20,396 nucleotides of DNA from Paramacrobiotus richtersi (lineage: Eukaryota; Tardigrada; Eutardigrada; Parachela; Macrobiotidae): assembly GCA_034698045.1 (NCBI GenBank), contig JAQGAU010001235.1, positions 1 to 20,396 of the forward strand, given 5' to 3'. Both the position numbers and the translations under genes were made by a program. This document shows, one piece after another, positions 11,937 through 20,396 of the stretch. Every line of letters starts with the position of its first letter. The stretch's first letter is position 1. Below the pieces are notes generated by a model. That model saw only the letters and a list, made by a program, of their open reading frames with translations. It was not told where the DNA came from and did not search any database.

Positions 11937-14198
11937 ATGCGAGAACCAAGCAAAGTAGTGCTGGATCCAACGATCCCTCTGACGGGAGTGCATGCATTCC
12001 GCACTCCGATTACAGGAGCCATCGACTTGTTCGCTGGGGCCCTGGGTACGTCCATGGAGTCCGCAAACCGAATTCCTTTATCGTTTCGAACATTCTCGCC
12101 GTTTTACAGGAGGAGGCCTGGCCGTTCTCGTCTGCCAGCCACTGGATACAATCAAAGTGAGTATACAGTTTTTTGTGTGATAACGGTTTTTAGTCACATA
12201 ATCTGTTTTGTTTAGGTAAAAATGCAAACGTATCCAGAGCTATTCACCGGAGCCTGGAACTGTGGCGTTAAAACCTGGAATACACAAGGGATAAAGGGAC
12301 TTTACGCGGGAACAGTTCCTTCTTTGGCTGCCAATATTGCGGAGAATGCATCCTTGTTTTTCTTCTATGGAGTGTGCCAAAGAGTGGTGAAGGTATTGAT
12401 ATTAATTATTAATCCGAAAATTAGTGGTTTTCGTTTATTAAAAGTTTTATTGTTTATGCCTTTTATTTGTCCATTATTGCTTAATACGATTTTCACTTTT
12501 GCATTTGTTTTAACCATTCATTAAAACGTTTCAACTGATCGGGAATTTGTATCTGCAAGTTTATTTAATCCACTTTTCTGGGTAGGAAGGTAGTCACTTT
12601 AATTAAATGCGGGTACGTAATTCGGCATGAGAAAATGCTTCGCAAGTTTCGTTCGTTTAAGTATTTTGTGATTTCCATCACTGATACGATTTCCGGGCAA
12701 TGTTTCTTTCGGGTTATGATATTTCATGATATCAGAACGATCGGGTTTGCATCATCATTGGTTCATAGGTTGCCAGTACTACGACGTTAAATGTCGGTTG
12801 TATGACTTTTATTGGTTAGTGTTAAATGCTTACTTTTGTGTACTTTTTGGGTTATGGTTTATGTGGGCTTGTACATACTGTAACTAAATCTCTGGGATGC
12901 AGTAAACTAATTTTTCATCCTTTTCAGACCGTTTTTCAAGCTCAGCGAGTGGAAGATTTGAATAGTTTCCAGAATGCAACTGCTGGAGCTGGTGCCGCTT
13001 TTTTCACCAGCTTTTTCCTGTGTCCAACTGAACTGTAAGGTTGTCATGATTCCGATTATAATCACGATTAAATTTTTTGTTTCATTTTTGCCAAAATTAA
13101 TAGATTAAAATGCCAACTGCAAGCAATGGCCGAGGCTCGACAGATTCAGCTGACTGAAAATCCTAATGTTAAATTAGAGCCACGAATGTAAGGCGGCGCT
13201 GTACTGTATTGATATATTTATTGGGCGTTTTCTCACATTGCACATATTGCTACAGTGGCCCTTGGACTTTGATGCGGAGGATATTGAAACATGAGGGATT
13301 TACTGGCATGTTTCGCGGCCTGAATAGCACGTTTGCTAGGGAAATTCCCGGATATTTTTTCTTTTTTGGCGGATATGATGCTGCGCGGGGTGTTTTAGCC
13401 GGAAAGCAGTCCAAGGAAGAACTGGGACCGTTTAAAACGGTTTTGTGCGGTGGCTTTGCCGGAGTTTGTTGCTGGGCAGGTTAGACATGATTACATCCAC
13501 ATTCACAGTTATCAGAGAACTTTTATTAAATACTTTGTTCTCTGGTGCAGCGATCTTTCCCGCTGATGTGGTGAAAAGTCGATTGCAGACGGGACGGGCT
13601 CATGGTGGATTTTTTACCACGTTGATGACCATTGGGAGGACCGAAGGTGATAAATAGTGATATCAATGCTAAAACTAATACAGCTTTATCAGTTTAACCA
13701 TATTTTCTGCCGGTTTTCTTTGGATTTAGCGGCAGTTATTCAGTTGTCGAATAGATCAGAAACTCAAGCGTAATAACTGAACTGGAAATTTGTAATATTT
13801 TCGTATAGTTAATGGTCTACTATCTTTTTTTCGTAAGCTGCTCTGAGAACTGCATGGTTTCGGTACCATTAATATAATTAAAACGCCGTAAATGGGAATT
13901 TGTACGGTAATTAATCTGAAAAGGTACCCGTCACCTACAGTGCATTTCTCTTGTTCACGAGTATATTGTCCGTGGCCTTCAACATTTTAAGGCTGCCGCA
14001 CGTCATAGACGCCCGCCCTCCACTGCTGTGCTGTGGGTTTGAAAGTAAACATGTTCTGCTTTCTTTTTAGGTATACTTGCCTTGTATAATGGTCTCGCTC
14101 CAACCTTGGTGCGGACATTTCCGGCATCGGGTATTCTTTTTGTGGTGTTCGAGTTCACCAAGTCAGGTTTGGAGAAGCTGATTTTCGGTGAAAAGTGA
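11937..14198 (+). CDS. Mitochondrial ornithine transporter, SLC25A15-like
   Basis: Inner-membrane carrier exchanging cytosolic ornithine for matrix citrulline, H+ and related basic amino acids. Exons: 11937-12045, 12110-12156, 12216-12392, 12928-13034, 13104-13187, 13256-13479, 13551-13646, 14071-14198; 972 nt, 323 aa (human ORC1 is 301). An in-frame TAG precedes the ATG. Three carrier repeats each carry the Px[DE]xx[KR] signature: QPLDTIK (46-52), CPTELLK (143-149), FPADVVK (252-258). Typical ornithine-carrier stretches are present: VKMQTYPELF, ANIAENASLFF, REIPGYFFFFGGYD, SKEELGP, and a closing VRTFPASGILFVVFE. The 22 extra residues are mostly at the N-terminus. The closest families I considered were ORC1/ORC2; basic amino-acid carriers such as SLC25A29 are less likely given the PGYFFFFGGY and AENAS matches. 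Confidence 0.93.
12393..12927 (+). other. 535-bp intron of the ornithine carrier, longest in the window
   Basis: Borders gtattg and ttttcag join codon AAG to ACC in phase 0. The interior is T-rich. Open frames inside show no homology, and I see no transposon ends or repeats. Confidence 0.6.
13647..14070 (+). other. 424-bp last intron of the ornithine carrier
   Basis: The intron starts gtgata and ends ttctttttag, joined in phase 1 within a Gly codon. No coding match, repeat or RNA gene is visible in it. Confidence 0.6.
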
Positions 14199-14616
14199 TG
14201 CGATCCCAGTGCCTTGTTGTTTATTTGCTCCCCGAGTGTGAATTGGTTCTTTGGTTTTAATTTTATCAAAGTGGAACAACGTCCTAAAAAGGCGTTTTTA
14301 ATGTGTGAATTAACCACTGTGTGCTGTTGCCGGTCAGTATTAGTTTTAGCTCAATATCAAATGGGTGAATCTGCTTTTGCTGGATGTTTGAGTGCTCAAA
14401 GATGTGATTTATCTAATGACATAAGACCACCGGAAGTGGACGTGCCTTGACAATAAAGCTCGTTGCTGGTTTGCTCATGTCCCACTTCCACAGCATCTGC
14501 GTTTTCATGAAGGCGATCGGGTTTAGTAGCTGCTGCGAGGGCATTTGCAAAATCATTCCCATCGCGAAGTTGGACGGTTAGGTAACAAGTTTTATAAGAT
14601 TTTTTAGCGTTTTAAG
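14199..14616 (+). other. 3' UTR of the ornithine carrier and short spacer to the next gene
   Basis: This 418-bp stretch holds the carrier's 3' UTR with AATAAA at 14452-14457, then only about 160 bp to the next plus-strand ATG. A pyrimidine-rich acceptor-like attttttag ends 9 nt before that ATG. No further gene is seen. Confidence 0.5.
14452..14457 (+). terminator. Polyadenylation signal AATAAA for the ornithine carrier
   Basis: Canonical AATAAA 254 nt past the carrier stop and before the next start codon; no earlier AATAAA follows the stop. Confidence 0.6.
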
Positions 14617-15639
14617 ATGGTGAGCCGACAGATTGATTACTTGAATACCGTGACATCGATGCAGCATATTCTCCAAGATCTTGAAGTGTCTCTAGATCGA
14701 GTCAGATCGGAAGAAGGTAGGAAGTATCAGTTACGGTAGTTAGTGGTTAATGAGAAATGCACTGATACCAGTAGTCGGCCGTGCGTACGCAAACTCATTT
14801 GATCGGTTGCCGTTTATTATTAAAACCGCAATTACTTATGGAAATCTGTAATGATTACGTCATACAGAAAACGAATGGAAAATTCGGTACGATGTACACA
14901 CGCGATTCAAACGGAGCCTGGAAATGCGTGCACATCGCACAGCCGACCGGATCAAATATCTCCGGGAAGCACTGCGGGATGGTGGTTTAGAATTTCATCG
15001 AGATTATCGAATGAATACGGAAACGTTCGTCCGGCGTTTGGTTGACAATCTAAAGGAAGAAAAAGTGGAAAAGGTCGCAGAATTGGAAAAAAAGGAAAGT
15101 GTTTTGGAACGTCACGCAAAGGTAAGTACGAGTGCTGAAAATTTTTTCTATGTGTAACCTTATGCACGCCCTTTACGGCAGCTATGTACAGAATCTGATA
15201 TTGCATCCGGTTTACAATATGAATTACAACGTCAGCGCTATCGTGGTGCACAGATCCCTACTCAACAATGTCATTCTTATTTCAGATTCTAAAGCGGGAA
15301 AGGGCTCGACGGAAGTTATTGGACTCTGAATTGGGTGGATTGCGATTGGGATCGGACAGTCTGCTATGGAGCGATAGCATTCTTCGCCCTAATATCGGCG
15401 AAATATTGAAGGAAAAAATGTAAGTAATACGTCAGTACTACTTATGTAACTAGACAATCGCCAAATCCATTATCTTTTCGGGATCACGAAATTAACTCGT
15501 CAGCAAACTGATATCCAGTGTCTAAACGTCTTGCAGTGACGATGTGGTTGATAAAGTGATGCGAAGTGGAGACGATGATCCCGGCGCGGATGATGGTGAG
15601 GGACGTCTGTCGCTGCGGGATAAGTTGCCATTAATTTAA
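14617..15639 (+). CDS. Unrecognised 196-aa coiled-coil protein
   Basis: Exons: 14617-14716, 14868-15121, 15286-15419, 15537-15639; 591 nt, 196 aa, GT-AG introns in consistent phases 1, 0, 2. An in-frame TAG sits 9 nt before the ATG, so this is the first possible Met. I do not recognise the family. The N-terminal ~33 residues have leucines at helical spacing (HILQDLEVSL). Residues 34-135 are highly charged and helix-prone, rich in Arg, Glu and Lys without Pro, as in a coiled coil (for example DNLKEEKVEKVAELEKKE). The C-terminus turns acidic with a run of Asp and Gly and ends LSLRDKLPLI. There is no signal peptide or membrane segment, so it is probably cytosolic or cytoskeletal; function is unknown. 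The splice model rests on phase and open frame, not homology. A possible additional 64-nt exon lies in intron 2. Confidence 0.7.
15182..15245 (+). other. Candidate frame-changing cassette exon in intron 2 of the coiled-coil gene
   Basis: A pyrimidine-rich tract and acceptor (ctttacggcag) precede a 64-nt stretch ending at a donor-like G|gtgcac. In the frame of the upstream exon it is open and reads like the surrounding coiled coil (GLQYELQRQRYR). Its inclusion would add one base and run into an early stop in the next exon, so it would act as an alternative end or a decay-triggering exon. The direct join 15121/15286 keeps the frame and is preferred. Confidence 0.3.
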
Positions 15640-15669
15640 CGTGCTTTCGGTAATTTCATTACGCTGTTT

Positions 15670-15675
15670 TTTATT
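15670..15675 (-). terminator. Possible poly(A) signal AATAAA for the minus-strand membrane-protein gene
   Basis: TTTATT on the plus strand, about 390 nt past the minus-strand stop at 16068. It lies only 31 nt beyond the stop of the convergent coiled-coil gene. Confidence 0.35.
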
Positions 15676-15926
15676 GATAGCGCCGCATACCTGTACCACT
15701 CTGATCTAACGCTTTTTTAAGGGCTTTATGTACCTAATGTCGTGTATGAACATTTCACAACTCAAGGAAGTATCGTAATACCTTCGGCTCCTTATCTCTA
15801 ACATTTCAAACAGAAAGATATTTAGCTTAACTCTGCTTGGCTTGCGGGATTTTCATGTTACAAGCTGATAGAAAAACGTAAATAACCGGTGACGTGGTTT
15901 GCCAGCAAATTTGTATGCACATAGAG

Positions 15927-15932
15927 AATAAA
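15927..15932 (+). terminator. Polyadenylation signal AATAAA for the coiled-coil gene
   Basis: Canonical hexamer 288 nt past the stop codon of the plus-strand coiled-coil gene. It is the only plus-strand AATAAA noticed in this gap. Confidence 0.45.
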
Positions 15933-16067
15933 TAACAGATATTTGTATCAGCTTCTGCTGCTATTAAAAAACACCAACAAAAAAATCCCGTATTAAACAA
16001 ATGTCCTACTGTTATTATTATGCCAGCGTGCGATAACAGGATAGAACAATTTCATATTTCGCACATG

Positions 16068-17688
16068 TTAAACCGTAACTGGTCTGGTGAAATTCTGAAT
16101 AGCCCGCATTATTTTTGCCTGTGATTCATGATCTGGCGCTCTGAAACGAAAATGACCTTTCGGACAGACGAGCCCAAAGCGGCGCGCAGACGCTGATATC
16201 CCGGTTTTCAGCGATCGTGGAACGGAAAACGTAAACTTTGTAGGATCCTTTTCGCTTATACGTTTTTCAACCAGCTGATCCTGCAACCGTACTATAATGC
16301 TTATTAAAACCGTTAGATGTCACATTAAAAGACAGCCGTACCTTTCTGTTGCGATACCGTATGACAATGTCATCCGCACTGATCCGTATTTCGCACGGTG
16401 TCCACTGCGCCAGGCGCCATCCATTCGGCTTGGTCAAATCAATATCGCATGGCAATACAACCGCTTCCGGTAGGTGTGAGAGACGCTGCTGACTGGGTCT
16501 GACAATAACTTCGGACATGACATCGGTGGGTGTTACACTCAACCGGAAGCTCGACACAGGTAACGGCTCGGAGATCCCTGTGGAACTGAACTGGGTGTTG
16601 ATTTTTGCCGGTTCTGCAGATGGTAAAATTGATTCGGTTAACGGTGCCTGATCGCCAGCAGCTGCGACAGGGGGCTCGACCGGCGCGGCAAACTTTTCAC
16701 TTGTTAACTCCGGAATGAGTGATACAACTTCCGGCACAGAAACGGGGACGGTTTTCGCCACCTCTGATTCTTGTTCATAAGTATCCTGTGCGGCTGATAG
16801 GGCCACATCTTGCAGCATTTCTTTTATAAGCCGTTCTACACCGGCAGAAAAGTACTTTGGATCATTCAGTTTTGTTGGATCGAGCGAAGCATGGTACTGG
16901 CAAGATCCTGCTTGACAAACCAACGGAGAATGAATTAAAGGTTTTCCTTGCGCAACACTCGGTTCCCTGATTTCTTCTTCTTCTTCTTCTACGACCACTG
17001 CCAGACGTTCTTGAATTTCGTTGACATTTTGAATCATCTCCTCGACCTGCTGGGCAAAGGATAGTTCCCTGTTCGAATCCTCTATGGGTGATTGATCAGA
17101 AAAGGTCAACGACGTCAACTGCTTAAATGGATTTTCCATTAGTTGGTCTTGTATATCCGGCCGTTCCATTAAGTACCACAGATGTTGATTGCCGGATGGA
17201 TCATCCTTGTCCATTCCGAATTTCTCTTTATCCTCAATATCCGGTATTTGTACGTAACCAGTGTCACCATAAAAGTTCAACATGGATTCTTCCGCTGCGA
17301 CTGGCATCGTATACGGTGCCTGATTTGATAGGAGTCCAAGTTTGTTTAATATGCGTTGAAATAGTACAGGTTTTACGGAAGTGGACTGTGCAGCGTCGCC
17401 CTCTTTGGCTTTGTCCTCCACGGCAAGAGGTCGCGCATGAAGGGCATTGTAGGCCACATCGAACCATCGTCGTGCGGATAGTAATTCCAGGACTGTCCAG
17501 AAATGTCGTTGGTTGATGAAATGAGGTAGAATTAAAGTGAGACAAGTAATTATAAATGCAACCCATATTAAAGCTGCATAATACACGCTGTTGACAGCGG
17601 CCGGGGTCACGGACAAAACATTTTGTGATGCTTTTTCTATGGTCGGAGCCTTATATTTCACCGGACGGATACCCGAACGAGCCGACAT
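16068..17688 (-). CDS. Unrecognised 519-aa single-pass membrane protein with possible PH-like C-terminus
   Basis: Two exons, 17688-16342 and 16280-16068, joined over a 61-bp intron in phase 0 (AAG|GAT). An in-frame TGA precedes the ATG. I do not recognise the family. One hydrophobic helix spans about residues 35-55 (YYAALIWVAFIITCLTLIL) after a basic N-terminus, and no signal peptide is evident. Residues ~80-400 look mostly disordered and acidic: a helical Gln/Glu-rich part ends in six Glu (about 233-238), then a Pro/Ala/Val/Glu-rich stretch. The last ~110 residues alternate hydrophobic strands (CEIRISADDIVIRYRNRK, KFTFSVPRS, FGLVCPKGHFRFRAP) and close with a helix (DHESQAKIMRAIQNF), an order reminiscent of a PH or similar beta-sandwich domain; this is inference. 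It lacks the usual Trp of the PH closing helix. The intron lies inside that domain. Confidence 0.75.
16971..16990. repeat. (TTC)n microsatellite coding a Glu run
   Basis: Six tandem TTC units with a flanking T on each side encode the poly-Glu run of the minus-strand membrane protein. Only GAA codons are used, so it is a likely length-variable site. Confidence 0.75.
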
Positions 17689-19759
17689 AACCGAAGAAAA
17701 TACCGTTGATGCTCAGGGAAAAATGTTTCAAGAAGTGCAAAAATGTTTGATTAAGCAGATGACCGTTTGCACTTTGCAGAATCTGATAGTAACGAGCGAC
17801 CAGATTTTGCGTTCGACTTAAAGTTTAAACTGCAGAAAAGAATCCGAGTGTTTTAATTAAACAAAAATTCATGCGTAAAACATCTGTTGGATGGTCATGT
17901 TACGAGTTACCTAGAAGGCTAGAATATGTAAACGACACATCCAAAATCTGACACGTTAGATTCGGTTAGAATTCAAAAAAAGCTTGCTACGCAATGCCAG
18001 TCCTCCGGCTCCAAGTACCTACCTGCACTTACGGTACCTTGTTAGTAGTACTAGTGATTAAACGTGGCTTAAGCATAAATCTGTTTGCTGTCTCCAGCAA
18101 CACTTCCCTTTGACAAAACTGTTGCTAGGGAAAACAGAATCGGTCAAATGTCGGTGTGAGGATAATTTGTATTTACAATGCTACAGTAGAAAAATCGGTA
18201 TTATTATAAGTGCGTAAACAGATACCACATATTATACCACATACACAAATGTTTACTATATCATATTTAAAAACTATTGATTATAAATCAGGCTTTATTT
18301 TGCCATTTACTGTGATTTACAATGAGTTTTTCATAGGAAGCTAACAAAGAAATACGCTTAAGCTTACAAGTTAGTTAACTAACAAAATTAATGTAAATAC
18401 TGCAACGTTAACAGGCTAACCGAAAATCACGAACTGCACTTCTGCTGTACAAATTTTACGGACGTAGATACCGTACAACATAATAATTATTAGCTTCTAT
18501 GAAATAAGTATACTTTCGTTTCCCGCTTGTTACTGGCTAAATACCATCATAATCTGAACACGTGGACTGCTTTATTTAGTTCTGTATGCAAAATAACCAG
18601 AAATGAATTTCCTACGGTTTTTTTTCCTCCGGGCAAATCGTTGTTGCGTTTCCTGTTTTAATTCATGCTCATTTGGTAGGTGGTTGGTCGACTGCAACCG
18701 TGCTACGTTATGTTTCTTATTTCGGTTTCATACGGTAAAACCAGGAATAATGGCACTAATAAATGACAGTCTAAATAATATTATGTGTATCTGTGGACTC
18801 CATACTGCGAAACTTAGCCAAAAACAGCCACATTTTGACACTCATAGACCTTCTCCATAGTCGCGTTACAGCACAGCAGTCAAACAAAACCTTCGTCTAA
18901 AAACTTTTGAAACAATAATAATTATTAATTATTCTACAATTGTTTTCTGCCGGCACAACAAACTGTATGGACGATATCAGGCTTACTGCCGCCGAAAGTT
19001 ATTAACATCATTTCAGTTAATTAACTAGAAACCGCAAGCGCGCGTAACTTTTGGTTAACCTATAAAAAACAAAATTTACCTATGCCACTAACTTGTTGGT
19101 AACGATTTTTTTCGGACGAAGCTGCGACTTCCGATTGACTTCGTAGTATACGTATGTAACAACGCGTGCTAACGTAGCCGCTGCGCATGGGGCAGTGCAG
19201 TCAGGGGCACCGTGCCAAACTGAAACAGCTACAGTTCTGAATCTCAGTTCGGTCTGGATTTCATTAATTTTCTTTCTGGATTTCTTAACCGTTCCAGATC
19301 TTCCGTGGTTAAGATCGCATCAGCAGTTCAGCTGGTAAATAGCACACATTTGCATATGCGCATGTGCAATATAAGTCACGGAACACTTCAGGGAACGTTC
19401 ACGTTATAACATTCAGTCAGCTTCGGTTGGGGAACCTTATATCCTCGGGAATCTTCGCGGACAGTATTACCGAGAATCAGGTAACTTTTGTGGACAATAT
19501 TGAATATGCTCCATGTCTGTGGCTGCATTCTGATTGTTTGGCCATGCAAAGCGTGCATGGCAAGCAGGATTACGGATTTGCGCTGTTGAGAATTGTGGCC
19601 CTTGCTTTAACCAAAATACTACATCGCCGAGCGATTCGGAAATTTCGATTGTTGCATGCGTGGTTTGTTCTTAGCACTGCGAATATTACGGTATATTTTG
19701 TTCTGTGACAGAATTTACTGCGTTTTGCATGCCAGGAGCTTGCGCCAGCTCGATACGCC
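17689..19759. other. 2.07-kb region with no supported gene
   Basis: The largest gap in the window. Left part: promoter and leader of the minus-strand membrane-protein gene. Middle (about 18180-18600 and 18880-19090): AT-rich by eye, with no coding signature. Right part (about 19150-19759): likely promoter and leader of the SCaMC gene; a donor-like CAG|gtaact at 19480 and acceptor-like gcatgccag at 19735 could frame a 5' UTR intron. Open frames at 18603-18860 (+) and 19364-19708 (+) have no recognisable homology and low-complexity or odd composition. No tRNA, hairpin gene or repeat family is recognised. Confidence 0.45.
18370..18383. repeat. 14-bp perfect palindrome GTTAGTTAACTAAC
   Basis: A perfect inverted repeat without spacer in the AT-rich gap. 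The symmetry stops at both ends, as the flanks do not pair. It may be a dimeric protein-binding site or chance. Confidence 0.35.
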
Positions 19760-20396
19760 ATGCCCTGGAGACGAGATCGCTCGAACGAGGTGAAAAACCC
19801 GGAAAGCTACGAGAAGTTGCCGGAGCATGCGGAACGGCTAGGAGAACTATTTGACACGCTGGATAAGGACAAAAATGGACGCATCAACGCCAAAGATATT
19901 ATGCAAGTATTCCGGCATATCCCGGAAGAAAGTATCAAAGTATGCCGACCTAACTTGGGTCCATGTCATAATAATCTACGGGGCAAAGTTTACCTCACTT
20001 CTCTCTGTCTCTTCAACAGGAATCGATAGAAATTGCCGATATTGGAGATGATTCAGACAGTTTGGACTTTGTGGAATTCGCTCATTATATTCTGAACCAC
20101 GAAAAGAAGCTTGCGGTTGTCTTTGGAAAGCTTGACCAAAATAAAGATGGTAAGAAAAGCTTCACAATGTTTGTGGTCGATTTTAATCAAAATCGTGTAG
20201 TTCAGTACTGCAGCGTACAGATAAATAGCACCTGTATTTATTCCCAGAAAATACTGCAGTTTCATGCTGCATAATCTTACCAGTCGTGACGATAATATGA
20301 CTTTGCGGTTATTTAGTTTGGAATTTAATGGTCCATTAATATCTTGCATACATAGATGCGCCACGTGATTGTGCAGCGATAGTGCGGTTGTACAGC
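19760..20396 (+). CDS. Calcium-binding mitochondrial carrier (SCaMC, ATP-Mg/Pi type), N-terminal part
   Basis: Family role: calcium-regulated exchange of ATP-Mg for phosphate across the inner mitochondrial membrane, sensed by N-terminal EF-hands facing the intermembrane space. Visible exons: 19760-19939 and 20020-20149; the second ends at GATG|gtaaga in phase 1 and the gene continues past the right edge. An in-frame TGA at 19706 precedes the ATG. The 103 complete codons give EF-hand 1 with a canonical loop DKDKNGRINAKD (35-46), then LDFVEFAHYILNHEKKL (75-91), which matches the EF-hand 2 region of SCaMC proteins, and LDQNKDG, the start of EF-hand 3. The EF-2 loop (from D67 to E79) has one residue more than usual. 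The carrier domain is outside the window, so an EF-hand relative cannot be fully excluded, but the HYILNHEKKL signature fits SCaMC (SLC25A23/24/25) well. Confidence 0.85.
20150..20396 (+). other. Start of an intron of the SCaMC gene running off the window
   Basis: After gtaaga at 20150 no acceptor followed by an EF-hand-like continuation is found up to the window edge. The remaining 247 bp are treated as intron. Confidence 0.6.

Larger units (their letters stand above)
15640..16067. other. Convergent 3' region between the coiled-coil gene and the membrane-protein gene
   Basis: This 428-bp region has no open frame of interest. A plus-strand AATAAA lies at 15927-15932 and a minus-strand AATAAA (TTTATT) at 15670-15675. 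If both are used, the two transcripts overlap tail to tail by about 250 bp. Confidence 0.5.

Noticed and set aside
17071-17080. tRNA B-box-like GTTCGAATCC
   Set aside because: It lies inside the long coding exon of the minus-strand membrane protein, with no paired A-box or cloverleaf around it.
17127-17516. 129-codon plus-strand open frame
   Set aside because: It lies entirely opposite the 449-codon exon of the minus-strand gene and is a shadow of it.
18603-18860. 85-codon open frame in the 2-kb gap
   Set aside because: Cys/Phe-rich, no recognised domain and no supporting splice or poly(A) context.
19364-19708. 114-codon open frame before the SCaMC start
   Set aside because: No homology, odd composition and a position in the likely 5' leader or its intron; it ends before the SCaMC ATG in a different frame.

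Overview
The window reads as nuclear DNA of a compact invertebrate genome. Every gene model is split by short introns (most 54-330 bp, longest 535 bp) with GT-AG borders. Seven protein-coding genes fit in 20.4 kb, and both strands are used. A CBM14 + LDLa + polysaccharide-deacetylase protein is typical of chitin-bearing ecdysozoans. Gene density and intron size would fit a tardigrade, or another small-genome panarthropod, but this is an inference from architecture only. I see no rRNA, tRNA, CRISPR array, transposon, virus-like element or prokaryotic signal.

Layout: (1) 1-844, leader and promoter ground with short upstream ORFs. (2) 845-3278 (+), D-2-hydroxyglutarate dehydrogenase, 8 exons, 524 aa. 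(3) 3946-7099 (-), a secreted chitin-deacetylase-like protein, 9 exons, 569 aa, whose catalytic motifs are almost all substituted. (4) 7872-10683 (-), an SLC36-type amino-acid transporter, 11 exons, 493 aa. (5) 11937-14198 (+), a mitochondrial ornithine carrier (SLC25A15-like), 8 exons, 323 aa. (6) 14617-15639 (+), an unrecognised 196-aa coiled-coil protein, 4 exons. (7) 16068-17688 (-), an unrecognised 519-aa single-pass membrane protein with a possible PH-like C-terminal domain, 2 exons. (8) 17689-19759, about 2 kb with no gene I can support. (9) 19760 to beyond the right edge (+), the EF-hand N-terminus of a calcium-binding mitochondrial carrier (SCaMC type). For the six complete genes the exon lengths sum to whole codons and phases agree at every junction. 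The start was checked as the first in-frame Met after a stop for all except the SLC36 gene, where that check was not carried through.

Three products (D2HGDH, ornithine carrier, SCaMC) are mitochondrial, and the SLC36 gene sits head-to-head with the ornithine carrier over a 1.25-kb shared upstream region. This gives a loose amino-acid/mitochondrial theme, but nothing shows that the genes form a dedicated system. The most striking observation is the deacetylase-like gene. It keeps its secretion signal, chitin-binding and LDLa domains and its overall fold, but has lost the TFDD, HxxxH, Arg and terminal His motifs, so it is probably a chitin-binding pseudoenzyme.
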